Of a stretch of DNA of 64,000 bases, positions 24,269-37,879 are shown piece by piece (the stretch's first letter is position 1; every line of letters starts with the position of its first letter). Source of the stretch: Bimastos eiseni (taxonomy: Eukaryota; Annelida; Clitellata; Crassiclitellata; Lumbricidae); contig OY365810.1 of assembly GCA_959347315.1 (NCBI GenBank), positions 31,643,476 to 31,707,475 on the forward strand, given 5' to 3'. The position numbers and the translations under genes were made by a program. The notes under the pieces are model-generated. The model was not told the DNA's origin. It did not search any database and saw only the letters and a list, made by a program, of their open reading frames with translations.

Positions 24269-27200
24269 TCAAGCAACGTATGGCGATCGATTGATATAGC
24301 TCTGCACTGCAGTCTGAAGCATACTCGATCGTTGTGTGTCAGCGTCTCGCATCTGTCGAATCTCCGTGTCTCGCATCTTCAGCTTATCCTGAAGAGTCTG
24401 GATTTCCTGGTCTTTGCTGTCAACTGTGCTGCGATGTTTGGCCGACAGTTCTGGCGAAAATATGGAACAGGGAACCATGTTACGAGTCCGATTGTAACTA
24501 CGAGGGGCAAAACGTAGGCAAGGAAAGCAGATGTGTGAGAAATCGTAATAGAAGTAGCTGTGCAGAGGACAGCAGGAGGACATAGGTTGGGAAGGTTAGA
24601 AGGACAATTAGAGGAATGAACTCATTAAAATAAACAGAACAGAAAAGAACAGATCACTCAGCGAAAACAACTGATGTTGAATAATTACTATGTTGTGTTT
24701 ACCCAGACCTTCATTAACAATATAAATATAGATGTATGCAACTATATAAATAACTCTCTCCCTCTATACTTAATGGACTGATTTGTGACTGGCACTAGCC
24801 AATCGTGACAATTTAAATAATTGGTAGTGAGTGACAGACAAATCCTCCTTCATCTTTTTCATATGTTTTATATGCAAACAACACACATCATACCAGAAAG
24901 TTCCTTTTCAAGAGCAGAAATTCTGCTGTAGAGATCGTCTTTGCTTTTACGATCATGTTCCAGTGATGCAATTCGAGAACTCAGATCCGTTCTCACCTTT
25001 CCAACCTCTTCCATCATCTCTGCATTCTTTCCAGACAATTCCTGCAAGTCCAGAGTGTGCTCATTATTTGCAATAGTTAAGTGTTTAAACCAGTGCTGTC
25101 CAACCTTTTTCACACCGTGGATCACCGAACAAATCATTCTTGAAGCTGCGAACTGCTCCAGTAAGCTCAAAGACAGCAGCTAAATTTTTTTACAAACTAT
25201 TACCAGTATTACTATTTTTAATATGAAATAATCATAATGAATTATTGCATGTATTTTTGACAAGTGTTCACATTGTCAAATGATAAGCCAAGTTGCAAAC
25301 GGAGAAATATGAAAATAGGCAAGTGACTTATCTTCACTTTATTTTTACACAAATTGCTAATTCTGCAAGCTCAAACGGGCCACTTAAAATCTGCCCACTG
25401 GCCGCATGTGGCGAGGGCCGCAAGTTAGACAGCACTGGTCAAGATTCGGTTTGTAGGATGAGTAAATAACCTTCAAAATTACTTACTTCTATCTTATATA
25501 ATTTTAAACCGAACAGCTAGCTAGCATTATGTAGCATTTGTTATACTGTATATAGTTTCATTCTCTAAGACACATACACAATCATGTTAATCATTGTGAT
25601 CATCATTAACCATACTAACACTGTCCAATGCATTCACATAGCACTTTATAACACATGATAATGACTAGATGGTGTAAGAATAAGATGATAAAGGACAAAT
25701 GATGAGAGAGGATGGATGATAGATGGTAGAGATGAGACAAGAGGTATTATGGGAACCACCTGCTGTAGATCGACAATGCGTCTTTTAAGGGTCTCATTCT
25801 CTATGGCAATCTGTGAGTTTCTGCTCTGAAGATCAGAGATCGTCATCGTCTGTTGCAACGACTGAGTCTGCAGTTCATCACGACCCGCCTGCAACACTCG
25901 AATCTTCTCTTCCAGAGCCACTCTTCGATGTTCCTGTTTTCACAAGAACCAATCACTACTTTCAAAGCCACAGTAAGTCATATCGATTTATTTAGCTAAG
26001 TCATCAAGTATCTGTAGTTAAAATATACAAAAAAGTAGTTCTAGTTTCACAGTTTACTGTTTGAAAATCATGAAAAAACTGGAACTCGGTTCCTCTCTTC
26101 AAATTAGAACAGGTAGAATTAAATATATTTATTTTTGTCATGGTGATGACAATGATTACATATAATATAAACTATTGCCACCAAAACAAAGACCAAAATC
26201 GTCAGCAATACCACACTACTGATATAATTTCTAGTATAACTTTCTGTTGATTCATATAACAATGCTAAAACACAAGGAGCAAGTATGAACAGCAAAAGCC
26301 AATAAATAATAAAATAATAAACAAGACATTTAATTTAAAAGATATGTAAATTTACTCCTAATGCAAACTGAACAACTTACACATGATCAAATTGAAATTA
26401 AATAAAACAACTGCATGTTTGCAGTTGTTTTATTTAATTTCAGTTTGATCTCGTATAATTCAGTCAAACTGAGGACAGAAAATAAAAAAACTACTTGCAA
26501 ATGTTTAGGCTGAACATAAGCACATTAGCAAAATTATACAAAGCGATGCATTTGTAATCCACATCGATCTAATAAGGTTACATAATAGATTCAGTTTTGA
26601 CAGGCAAATACTTGGACTACAAAATAACAAGCTAGTCTTGAACCGTACTAAATCCGAGGATTGGCCACATGTATCTATATGCCACATCCCTAACTTCGCA
26701 CGACTCTGGTCTGCTAGTCTCATGATTGGTGAACATTTGCATCACTACCTGTTATCTATTCTCTGCGAAAAACAAAAAAGGATCGGACAGACAATTTAGT
26801 TCCATCCACGTCTGTTTCTTGTCTTTCTCTATAACCGGCCATCTGATAATGAAAGCGTCTGGATTAAAACTTAATCAGTATGGAGAAAGAAAATACGCTC
26901 AGTTGAACGAACCTCATCATTCCGCACTCGTTGTTTCGCACTGGCCACCTGTTCTTCCATCTGAATACGATCGGACGCCATGTTCGTCTTCTGTCGCGAC
27001 ACTTCCTCCTCCAGCTCCAGTCGCTGAGATTCCAATCTCTGCAGTCGATCCTTCAACATCTTTTCAGATTCCTCCTGTTCCTTTCGAATTCGCTCAACCT
27101 ATCCAACAACAAATCGTTTGCTCATGTTCAGTGCATAACGTAGCACCTAAAGCAAGTTAAACCGCTGTCTGAAATAGTCAGTAAATTTGGCAAAAGGACT

Positions 27201-27613
27201 TAAAACAACACTTTGTGAGATAAGTAAAAAGTACAATACGAAGTGCACAGATACATAATCATGCCAGAAACTCTGTACAATTCTGACTTTTAGAGCCACA
27301 TCAAGGACTACTTCACAAACAGTTCAAGTAATAACAAGCTTAACTTCTACAGGAAAATTGTGACCAACGTTCTAGACTGTGTTATTAATTAGAGCTTGCA
27401 TCACAATTAAATCTGTTTTTCAAGCTTCTATGACATTACACTCAACCTGTTGATCAATACTCACAGTCAATTAATCGTGATTTCGTAAAATGGACTCCGA
27501 ATTTGTAACGTGATTTGCTTAGAAGTAAGTGACCACTGACCATTGACGTATCTTGCATTACAAATAACAGAGCCATAAAGTTTATAAAGTCTCTAGAATG
27601 AATTGGATTAAAA

Positions 27614-27657
<44 letters not shown>

Positions 27658-30600
27658 TTGATAAGTTTGGTTGATAAGTTTGGTTGATAAGTTGATAACA
27701 CAAAAACCTGCTTACCTCCTTTGCTTTCAGACTGTCTGCATCACGATACGCTTCCTTCGTCTTCTGCTTTTCAAACTGAAGCATTTCTGTTTCAGCAAAA
27801 GATGGAAAATAACATTAAATATCAGCTACAACAATGGCAAACCTAAAAAAACTACATTCAACAAAAAGACAGACCTATTAATATTATGTGAATATTAAGA
27901 CAAGGTTCTTTTTCAAACCCTTGACGCTTGGTTTGAGGAAGTCATGTGCATGATGATAATGGCCAGAGGCAGCGGTCTCATTTGAGTGGTATGGGGGACA
28001 CCCATTGAGAGGTGCAAGAAATTTGGGGGGACAAACATATAACGTGTCCCTTATCTTGTCCCCTCGACCCCTGTCCGGGATCACCCCCCTGATAATGGCA
28101 CTATCCATCCATTCATAGATATCTACCTACACAGATAAATACCTAGATAGAGAAATTGTTGGATGGATAGACAGATAAAATTCTGATCATCTGAAGACTT
28201 CAGATAATCTATGAATGGTTATTTGTGATGGATGTATGTATGCTTCAAAACACTTCAAACTTTCAAAGACCTCTCAAGAGCACTACAGTATATCCATATT
28301 TTTACAGTCTTATGAAGAAATCAGAAAAACTATAAAATACAACACAAAGAAAGTAGACAGACATAGAGAGAGACAGACAGACAGAATGAGCTACACAGAC
28401 AGTAGCACAGAGACGCAGACAGCAAGAAACCAGGCATTCACAGGATGATTAGGTCCTACCATCGAACTGTGCCTGCTTCAGTTTAAGTTCAGCCTGGTAA
28501 TGAGCAAGGCTCTCTTTCAGCTCAAAGACTTGCTCCTGTTGAATGCGACCCTTTCGCTCTGCATCATCAACCTACAGCAGAAATCATCCAAACAAAAGGT
28601 GATGGTGAACACAAAAGGATACTAAGCTCCCAATTCAAAACAGCAAACAACTTCTTACAATATACTGCGCAGGCATCTAGATCTGCTATCTAACGACAGC
28701 AGGTCTAACGGCGCTGTACAGACCCGTCCGAGCGAGGCTGTGCGCTGCTTATGTCCAGAACAGAGGGATTCATCTGCTGTGGTTAAAGGGCCTTAGAAAT
28801 TAAATAAACATCTCCCATATGACATGAGACACTGATAGCTTTTGTAAGCTTGCTGCACAACCATCATCATCGCCACCACCACCTCTGTGATCGTTCTAAC
28901 CTTCATCAACATCAAACATTTTCAACCCATGTTAACTCACACATGTACTTTTGCAGACTCATCAGAAAGACAAGTTTGAGCACCTCTGAGAAATTCCTAA
29001 ATAGGAGCTATAGAAATAACATAATATATAAACGACCACAATGGAGAGGTGCAGGTGACTCCTTGCCTTCTTCTCCAGCTGAAATTTCGTCTCACTTAGT
29101 TCCATCAGTTCTTTGTTTAGCCTTGTCTCAAGAATCAAGCGTTCCTCTTTGTCACGCTTGGAGTCCATCTGGTGATGCTTGACTGTCTCATTCTGTTCCT
29201 CTTTCGTCAGCTGCAGAAGTCGACTCAGCTCATTCACTCGGCTCTCAGAGATCGACAGCTCAGACTCAGCGAGGGACAGTCTAAAATAATTGCACAACTG
29301 CATATAAAGTGGTTCTACCATGTTTGACAATTCTTCTATATAACAGCACATGTAAACCAAGTGTACAAGTGTACAATTGACAAAGTGTACAACATGTAAA
29401 TGACACATATGGAGCGCTCATGAGCAGATTGCCTTGAAAGGGTGCTATACAAAAAACTCTTGAATAATATTACTTAATATTGATGACTATGAAGCCTGTC
29501 TAGGTTCCTTAAACTCAACCCTCACAAATCCAAAGCTCATCTCGTTTGACCATTTCAGTATGCTGAACTTTCACTCTCTGCTTCCTGCTCTCTACTCTAC
29601 CCATGACCAACTATTTAGGATCTTGGAGCGATCCTTGACCCAACACCATCCCTTAAACCTCAAACAGTGGCCATTTCTCGGATGTGCTCGTATCACCTCA
29701 GAAGAATCTGACAGCTTCAGAACACTCTTGATTAAGCACCAATGAAAGCCATCATGCACTGCCTTATTCTGACACAACTTGACTATTGCAACTTGATACT
29801 TTGTGGCCCCCTGAATGCACACTGCTTCCCCTAACTAGAAAACTGCAACAGGCTGAAGACTATGCCTTGGCAACCACTATAAATTATTCAAGGTCCATTG
29901 AAGACTATTGATACTTGATACACCACCTTTTGCATACAAATTTTACTTCTCTTCTATTTTCTTCTGCATTTGCAAAATTACATTTAAATTTATACTCAGC
30001 AGAACAAACGCAGTTTTGCAGCTAATAATGATGTTTGAAATTTGTCAACAACACATTAGCACAAAGTTAGGCAACACTCGCTAAGCAGCACACATGTAAC
30101 ACGTGGTTCCAGTGTCACACTGTACAAAGTCACGGTGTTACACTGTATAAAGTAACGGTGTTACAATGTGCATTCATTTCATCATGGATGCAGAACTTAA
30201 AGTATAAGACATGTATGTGAAAGCAAAAGTATGCATTACCTAGAGATACAAGAGTTCTTACTTGGTAATGACATCGTTGAACTGCTCCTTGCTCTGTTCC
30301 AGAGCATCTTGCAGTCGATAGACTTTCTCAGCTGAACTTCTGACAGTAATACAAATATGTCTTAGCTTTTCAGCTTTAAAAATAAAAAATATATTAGTGT
30401 GTAATATAAAACACTACATCACTAAATGATTTTCTTAAACATTAAACTGTTTACCTTAAAAAGCTGTCACAATGGTAGATCCTGTTGAAATAGACATGGC
30501 TGTAATGACCTAAGAATTGCTTAAAGAAGGAGAAGAAATCTACAGAAAGGAATATGAAGACGTTGATATTGAAATCAAAGTCTGCTGACTTTTGTGTCTT

Positions 30601-33600
30601 GAGAATTGCACCTTCCTGACGATCGATCTTATCCAGAAGCTGAATCATCTGCAAATAATACCACAATTCACCTCTTGTTGAGTTGCTTATGATACAGAAG
30701 GATTGTGAAGATCCTTGCTTAAACAACATAGACAAAAATGGTGCAGATGAAAGAAAATGTGCTATCAAGTAAACAAGCAAAGTTTTCAAGTCCAACAGTG
30801 GAATGTAATCAAATGCTCCAATTTCCCAGACTGTGGCCCTGGAGCTGGCAATAGACTAGTTACAAAGTTCTGGAAAATGTGGTCAGTACATCACATGACT
30901 TGCCCTTACTTCCCAGCTTTGGCCAGTACCAGATTACACTGATTGCTGACAGAGGTATATCCGGTGTCCACAGACTGGCAATGGTCATCACACACAGGTA
31001 ACCCAACAAACTCAAACACACAACTAAACAACACAAACCAATTGCACTCACGACAGTCGACCGTGTTTCACATACAAATGTGCACTATTCATAACATTCA
31101 TATATAATATAATACTTATAAATATTGAAGGATTCAAAGATGCTTTGTATGAGATCCAGATACACAATACATACAACATTTATAAGTCATCTGTGCACAA
31201 TAATTAATACAATATAACAAGCGATGTCCACAGGTACTCATCGTCATTACATGAAGGTCGCTCACGAGACTCAAACGTACAGCCATTACATAGTCTGATC
31301 TTAACTCTAAAAAGGTCAACATCTGACCTCATTTCGTTGGCCTTTGTTTAGCTCTTGAATCTCGGAGCTGAGGATGTGCTGCTTTCTAAGATGGTCTGAA
31401 GTTAATGTGGCTCGGTCCATATTATGCCCCACGGCAATATCTACAAGATGATGATGACAAATAATATGAAGCAATTGAAGAAGGAGAAGAGAGTAACAGC
31501 GAAAACAACAATAAAGAGATGACAATAAACAGAACAATGATGGTCATGATGATGATGTTGGTGTTGATGATGAATGAAATGCAAAAAATCGATTCAAAAC
31601 GAAAAGCAGGAAGATGATGATGCGCACATGAAACTCACCCCATAAACTAACGAACATCCAATTTCATGAAATTATTTTTCATAACTTGAAAAACAAAAAA
31701 CGAAAATCCAACTGGCTGATTGAATAGTTATTCGAGCAAAAACAAAATGCACAATATAAACAGGATAATGACGAACAACTGGCTGCTAAGTAGTAAAAGG
31801 AAACTGAGACAAAACTTGACATACATTTTCAATTTACATGAACAGATTCAGCAGGTCATCCAAACAAACAATGAATGATGCAGAACAAATCACAGAAAAA
31901 ATTTCAGAGGGAAGAAATAATTGATTCTGGCAAAACATGTGATAGATTCTTTCTCAAAGAGCTGTCTGTGATACTGACACTCATAGGATTTAATACAGTG
32001 TGTTTTAAGACTATTTAGAAAGGTCATCAGAAATTCTACAACAGCATATTCAATGTCCCAAAGAGTAATAAAAGTCCATAAACATGCACATGACTTTCAA
32101 AATTTAAATTCTACAATGTTCTGCAAGTTCAGTGTCCAAAAGAGCCATTAAAGTAAATTACTGTTCTGGAACCACCAAATGGGCAAAAAAATTTTATGTT
32201 GCTCAGGGAAATGAGACAGTGACTTAATAATCCAATATCTCGGGTCTGACACTGTCACGAATAGGAATAAAGCAAGTGATCGAACTTTGCGAATAATGAC
32301 CCGATTCATACAGCTCTTAAATGCTGGAGACCGTTAAACTAAACATAAGTTGAAGCTAACCAATTGCTTTCAGGACATCAGTCGGAATGTTATTGCCGGC
32401 AAGTGACAATCGAGCAAGAGTCTTATTGTACTCGAGAGCCTTGAGTAGTTCCCTGCCACCAAGAAGTCCAACATTGTTCCACCTCAAATCTAAATAACAA
32501 CAAAAAAATAAAACGAAATCATCATCACAAATTGCAATCAGTCAAATCAACTTAGCTTATTTACTAACAGCAATTAAAAACCTATTAATTCAATTATTTT
32601 AAGCATTTTAAAAGTGTTACTATACTCAAAGTGTCTTGATACTTATGCACAGGGTTTCCATTGAGAAACGGATTTAATTAAAGATAAAATTGTAAATTGG
32701 TTGGTACTGTGCTGTGCACCCATCGCAGAGTGTCGAGTTCCAGTTGTGATTGAGCCTGGTCGCTAATCACTACAATCTCCTCCTGTGGAGACTTCATGTC
32801 TTTTCTTTCTGCATATCAGTGCAAGCACATCATGTATTTTCAAGCATTGGACCTTCACCTCGAAGATTCTTCCTTTTTATATAATATATATTATGTACTT
32901 TGTTTGACTGATTAGCCAAGCATACACTTCTGTTGACCTCAAGTCAACTTGGTCAATTTGCTGTTGAGACAAGACCTGAAGCATGTAGATCATCACAATA
33001 ATAATTGTCAAAGTATTTTCTTTGGCAGGTACTTGAATTGCTGTACTAGACATAAAGTTCTATCAGGTGACTAAGTTGGTGTTTTTCATGAGTACATTTG
33101 TCAGGATATTGATGGAACATTTGTCAGGATTATACAGGGATCATTTGCAGTGGGCACATTTTGATGGATCAAATGAGTGTACACTTATGCATATACCAAC
33201 ACATTTGATGCAACAAAACAAATTTCATTTCATGCTCCCCTTAGTGGTGTTATATCCTCATTAATTTTATCCATCCAACAGTCTTGGCCTGCCATTGTAA
33301 CCTTTCCTTAAAATCATCCATGTAGTGCATTGTGTGGGATTCGGTGCACTGGTATTCTTGCCACATGTCCAAACGATCAGTCTTTGTTGAACAACTTTTT
33401 CCAACCGAGCTGCTTGGACATCTATTATTATTATTATTAAACAGATGATTTCTAGAGCGCCGTAACGCAGCCATGTCGCTACAAGGGCATTCGCATGCTC
33501 CTCTACCTTCTTCCCACATTCCTCCTTATCCTTCTTTCATACTTACTCCTCTTCCTTCTTCCTTTATTCCGCTGCTTCTCCTTCTCCCCGCCATCCTGTC

Positions 33601-36445
33601 ATTAGAAGATCTAATGATCATCTTATGTCATCGTTTCTTATTTTCCAGTCTTGAAATACCTGCGATTTTCTGAAGCCAACTCGTTTCTGCTGCAAGAATT
33701 CTTCTCTCATCTAGCATCTGCATTGTACAACACTCCGATTCATGTAGGAAAATCGGTTGTATCACTATCTTGTACATTTTAATCTTGGTTTAATGTGTCA
33801 ACATTAAAATAAATCCACTGTGTTTTATTATGACACACAGACTCTTTTCGGCATAATCTCAAATGACTGGTGACATTGAACAACAAACCAAGGCATTTGA
33901 GCGTTGAGTTTCTCTTCAATGCATTGGCTAATTCAGTTGCCCCCTGGTGACTGATCTGGTTACTTCGAAGGTCTAAGACCTGAAGAGTTAAGTTCCCACT
34001 TAGACCCTCGCAGAAGACAGAAAATGCCGACTCCATCAGACCGACGGAATTCCATTCAAGGCAAAGGCTTCAAAAACAAGACAAACAGAATGTTAGTATG
34101 TTCAAAGACAGCAAGCATTTAAGGTGAACTGGTCATTTCTTTTCCCAACAAATAAGTTCCCATATGCAGAGAGCATAAGACACAAAGTGCCACCTGATTG
34201 ATGTCCAGAGAAATAGGTGTCAGTAATTAAAAACAATAATTATTGTTATAATAATAATGATCATTTATTAATTCAAATAGACATGTAAGATTACTGTTAG
34301 AGTAATAACTAGTAATAACTAGTTTAACATAAGTAGAATTTAACTGCATGGCAGCTTCAAGGCACCATCTGTCAGACTACTCATTTTAGCATTACCCCAT
34401 AAGAAGGGAAGGCTGAGTCAGTTTTATGTGTTCTTTGTGTCAGTGTTTAACCATTCAACCATTTTCCCACTTCAAAGAAACTTATGAAACTAATTAGGAA
34501 GATAAGACATGGTGATGATGATGATGCTGTCAGTTGTGCCAAAGATAATGATGAAGAAAGTAGTGGTTTTGAAAACAGAATTTATGTGAAATTCATAGTG
34601 GTGATGTTGATGAAGATAATGATAGTAGTGGGAAATATTCTGATGAGGTTCAGCATAGCTGTGGAGCCTGGAGGTGATGATCTTGATGATGGCGTGTGCT
34701 GTAGACGACAGAGTAAAGGAAGATGACAACAAAGAGAAGGTTATTACTTCTCAAGAACAGACGACGACATAATCATGATGATGATGATGATCTAGATCTC
34801 CATACCACATGAGTTTTGTATTCTGTCGAAGCATTCGACCCAAAGCCTCAGCACCCGGTCCACGAATGGAATTTCCCTGGAAAACATCGATGTGATATGA
34901 ATTATCCAGGCAGTTGAAAACATCATCATTGGAGATGAATTAGTTATCAACAACAGACAATACACTATTTTTGTTTTCAACTACTGTACTCAAATTCCTG
35001 GCATTATATCATCACCTAGCCACACAATATCTCAATGAACTTTATACACATACAAATGTCAAGTCTTATCATTTATTCCACTGTTATATCACAAAATATC
35101 ATCCAATCCAAAAAAATACCTTCAGCTCAAGGCGTCTGCAGCTGATATTTTCTGTCAAGCCATAGGCCACAGCTCGCACACCTAAAAAACAATCACACAA
35201 TTGCAACACTCCCCAACATCACAAAAATAGAGATCAAAATTATAATCGTTATCAAGTATTATTTGAATGACTCCATCTATTTCACTAAACTACAGTTTGC
35301 TTTGCGAACCACATAAATGTATTAGTGACTAATGAGATTAAAATGACTGAAAACCAGATTGACTGAGCAATTCTTTTTCTAGAAAATAGAACAATCAAAT
35401 TACAGTTCCTACCTCAGTGCATTGACTGGTGTCAGAAGGTCAAGCTAAATTCTTATACGAATATCATAAAATTCAACAAGCTAGGATGATTTGTTTACCA
35501 ATCAGAACATTGATAACTAATCAATCAATCAACCCTCAGCGTGGTGCTATATTGACCCCCAACTACAATTAGAAAAGACTTTTAAAATCTTGCAAAGGTC
35601 AAAGGTCAATTGAAAGCTTAAGAGTGCTCAGAACCATACGAACTAAAGCTGCTAGACACAACTGACCATCATCCTGAAGAGCGCAGTCATTGAAACGAAT
35701 TTCCGTTAAGGCTGTGCTGCATGTAAACAGTTTGCCAAGGACAGCACAGGTCTTGGATGAAAGACTTAGGGTCGACAAGTCAAGCGAGTGTCCACCGCAC
35801 TTGCGTGGATTCTGATGAGCTCTAGTCATCAACATGTAGTAGTTTGCAAATCAGGCTTATTGAACATATCATTATATTATTAGGCTGTACTGTTACAGAT
35901 GCTTTATAAATCCATAAATAGAATAGAATATGCACATATTATATCTTCTTGATGCACACTAATCATCAATCAAATTTTATATTGTGACCTTAAATGGTGG
36001 AAATGTCAGTTAGTAACTTTCAGTTATGAACAAATTACTATATGCTGAATGATCATAAAAAAGTCAGTACACATGTAAACTTGTCAGAGGGTGGCCATAA
36101 AGAAAGCAGTCAAAAGATTCTCCATGATTTATCTTCTTAATGCACACTAATCATCATCATAAATATGCTGCATATTTAATAATACTATTTGCCAAAAACA
36201 AATTCCATCAACAACTAATCTACATAATAGTTTAAAAGAATTAAAATAATATGTTCATTCAGTAAGCGTCAAATTCTTCAAGTAACAGCTAAGGCCTAAA
36301 TGCAATGCAGAACAATTACATTTGTATCTGTTTGAGAACAGAATCGTGTGGATCGATATGGTGTTCTTTGCACATTCGTTGATATGACAATTTAAATTCA
36401 TCTAAATCGACAGATAAAATTTTGGATCCGTCTGTCATTTCTGAT
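24269..36445 (-). CDS. LRRC45: LRRC45, leucine-rich repeat and coiled-coil centrosome linker protein (complete)
   Basis: Sixteen coding exons with matching phases total 2,052 nt (683 aa; human about 670). CDS, 5' to 3': 36438-36320, 35821-35667, 35181-35120, 34876-34806, 34067-33889, 32489-32361, 31440-31328, 30648-30590, 30339-30262, 29280-29067, 28571-28460, 27786-27716, 27098-26913, 25933-25760, 25041-24894, 24450-24269. A TTTTAG acceptor 7 nt before the ATG implies a separate 5' UTR exon. Residues 45-230 carry leucine-rich repeats ([53 protein letters not shown]). The rest is heptad coiled coil, ending [29 protein letters not shown]. These blocks follow LRRC45 along its length. LRRC45 acts in centrosome cohesion at the proximal ends of centrioles and in early ciliogenesis. 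The intron after exon 10 has a GC donor (29066-29065). Introns host a LINE relic and two hAT-like MITEs. Confidence 0.95.
25091..25437. mobile_element. hAT-like MITE in LRRC45 intron (347 bp)
   Basis: Ends CAGTGCTGTCCAAC and, read inward from the right, CAGTGCTGTCTAAC match at 13 of 14 positions. The flanking 8-mers GTTTAAAC and GTCAAGAT agree only partly, so the duplication has decayed or the end is off by a base. It lies between the exons at 25041-24894 and 25933-25760. Confidence 0.75.
26385..26450. repeat. 31-bp foldback hairpin in LRRC45 intron
   Basis: The arm at 26385-26415 pairs with 26420-26450 around a 4-nt TGTT loop, with one G.T-type mismatch. Weaker complementarity (CAAACTGAA / TTCAGTTTG) suggests a longer decayed palindrome. 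Confidence 0.85.
27614..27695. repeat. (AT)n palindrome and GTTGATAAGTTTG tandem repeat
   Basis: ACCAATATAT...ATATATTGGT forms a perfect inverted repeat around an AT dinucleotide run. It is followed by three copies of a 13-bp unit containing GGTTGATAAGTTT. Confidence 0.85.
27964..28091. mobile_element. hAT-like MITE family CAGAGGC, copy 1 (128 bp)
   Basis: Starts CAGAGGCAGCGGTCTC and ends (inward from the right) CAGGGGGGTGATCCCG. It is flanked by perfect 8-bp copies ATAATGGC at 27956-27963 and 28092-28099. It shares its interior (GGGGGACAAAC, CGTGTCCC) with the copy at 62112-62236. It sits in an LRRC45 intron. Confidence 0.88.
29400..29470 (+). mobile_element. LINE 3' tail fragment
   Basis: GAGCGCTCATGAGCAGATTG, then CTTGAAAGGGTGCTATACAA: a diverged form of the shared LINE 3' tail. 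It lies in the same LRRC45 intron as the next entry. Confidence 0.55.
29480..29880 (+). mobile_element. LINE reverse transcriptase relic in LRRC45 intron
   Basis: Plus-strand translation in several frames gives KSKLISFD-type text, [12 protein letters not shown] and KLQQAED, matching the C-terminal RT region of CR1/L2-like elements (LDYCN.LL.G, KLQ..QN). It is antisense to LRRC45 and multiply frameshifted. Confidence 0.65.
30090..30170. repeat. short imperfect tandem repeat (CACTGTATAAAGTAACGGTG type)
   Basis: Two to three copies of a roughly 27-bp unit containing ACTGTAYAAAGTMACGGTGT, within an LRRC45 intron. Confidence 0.6.
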
Positions 36446-37870
36446 CTAAAACACCATACATAAAAACTATCAGTGTATAACCATTAAAAGAATGTAGCCA
36501 ACATGATATAATGCATAATGGCACCACAGATAGAGAGCTCCACTAAACTCAGAATTAAGGACATCTAAATCGCTTGAAGAATTTTTTGCATGAAACTAGT
36601 GGTTTACATAGAAATGCAGTATTCGAATTTTTTATATGCTCTAATAACCCTTTGTATTTAGATTGATTTAGCCAGATCTAGAACTGCTTCAGGGAACCTT
36701 AAAATGCACAAATTCCTATTACTGTTGAAGGTGCAACAGAAATTTCCTACTGAATGTATAGGTGTGCGTACGTCTGCGTATTTTATGCAGTGCGCCAATG
36801 CATTCATTTATTAAAGCAACCAAGTGATTGTTCATAAAAACTTTAATAAACAACGCCATTGTGAGCTTAGCCAGAAATGAATTACTTCAATGTTATCGCT
36901 GGATAACAACAAATCTGTTGAATAAGAGTAATTTTCAGGGCAACGTAAATGATGCACACATGTAAACAAAGTACGAGTTGACTCCTTCACACCACCAAGC
37001 GTCTTTGGTTACCACAGAAAAAACGAAGTAAGAAGTGAAATAAGTTAAATTACCCGTATGTATCCACTGATAAAAGGCAAATATATTAAATCATAACAAG
37101 TTTTAAAAAATTAAACAAATATCTTGTCTGAACATGACTGTATAAAAAAAACTATACATTCATTGGCGGCTACAGTACAGAGCAGTGGTCGAGGTGTAAT
37201 AGATAGTAGTTAATCATTGGATTCAACACTAGTCAGTTACGTATCCTGAGTTGCGTCATCTGGCGTTTACCTAAACTCTGATTTCACACAGTCGACTCTC
37301 TAGTCTCCAGTAACTTATTAGTAAATTTGAAGTACTACACAAGATTTATTTATAGAATAACTTCTTTAACGATTAAAGTAATTACTTTTAAAACAGTGTT
37401 CAGTAAGGCACATCATTCCAGAAGTGCGAGATGAGAGACAATTGGGGAAATATGGAAAATGCATACTTGTTTCAGGCATAGCAACTTAATTCCGAGCGTT
37501 AAGCTTATATTTCACGGTTATTTCTAATTAAAAGGGATTTTATCGACTAGTTGGTTAACATGCAAGCCAGATAATTAAAATGTGGCTGTCGATTTTTTGC
37601 ACTTTTACTAATTCTATAAGCTTTGATCACGATTGGTATAAAACTACCACTGAAATGTGCGTTGCGAATTAGGTGGTGACCTTGGTAACGCAACCATGTG
37701 TTCCTGATTGGTTTTTCCTATGAGCTCAACATATGCGATTGTACTGGAGATGCTTAAGCCTAATTTTGCTGAATGGTGATCAATAAATCTCTCCTAAACT
37801 CAAGACGTTGAACACACCATTCCACAGTAGATAACTATGTGATCCGTGTATACAAAGCTCTATAGTGAGT
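36446..37870 (-). promoter_or_regulatory. LRRC45 upstream region
   Basis: A 5' UTR exon and promoter should lie here, because the coding exon begins with a splice acceptor. The sequence is AT-rich with no identifiable coding exon. Exact promoter elements could not be assigned. Confidence 0.35.
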
Positions 37871-37879
37871 CAGTGACCT

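Noticed and set aside
29051..29062. GT donor (AGGA|GTCACC) for LRRC45 exon 10
   Set aside because: It would shift the phase relative to the next exon; the GC donor at 29066-29065 keeps the frame and the conserved protein.
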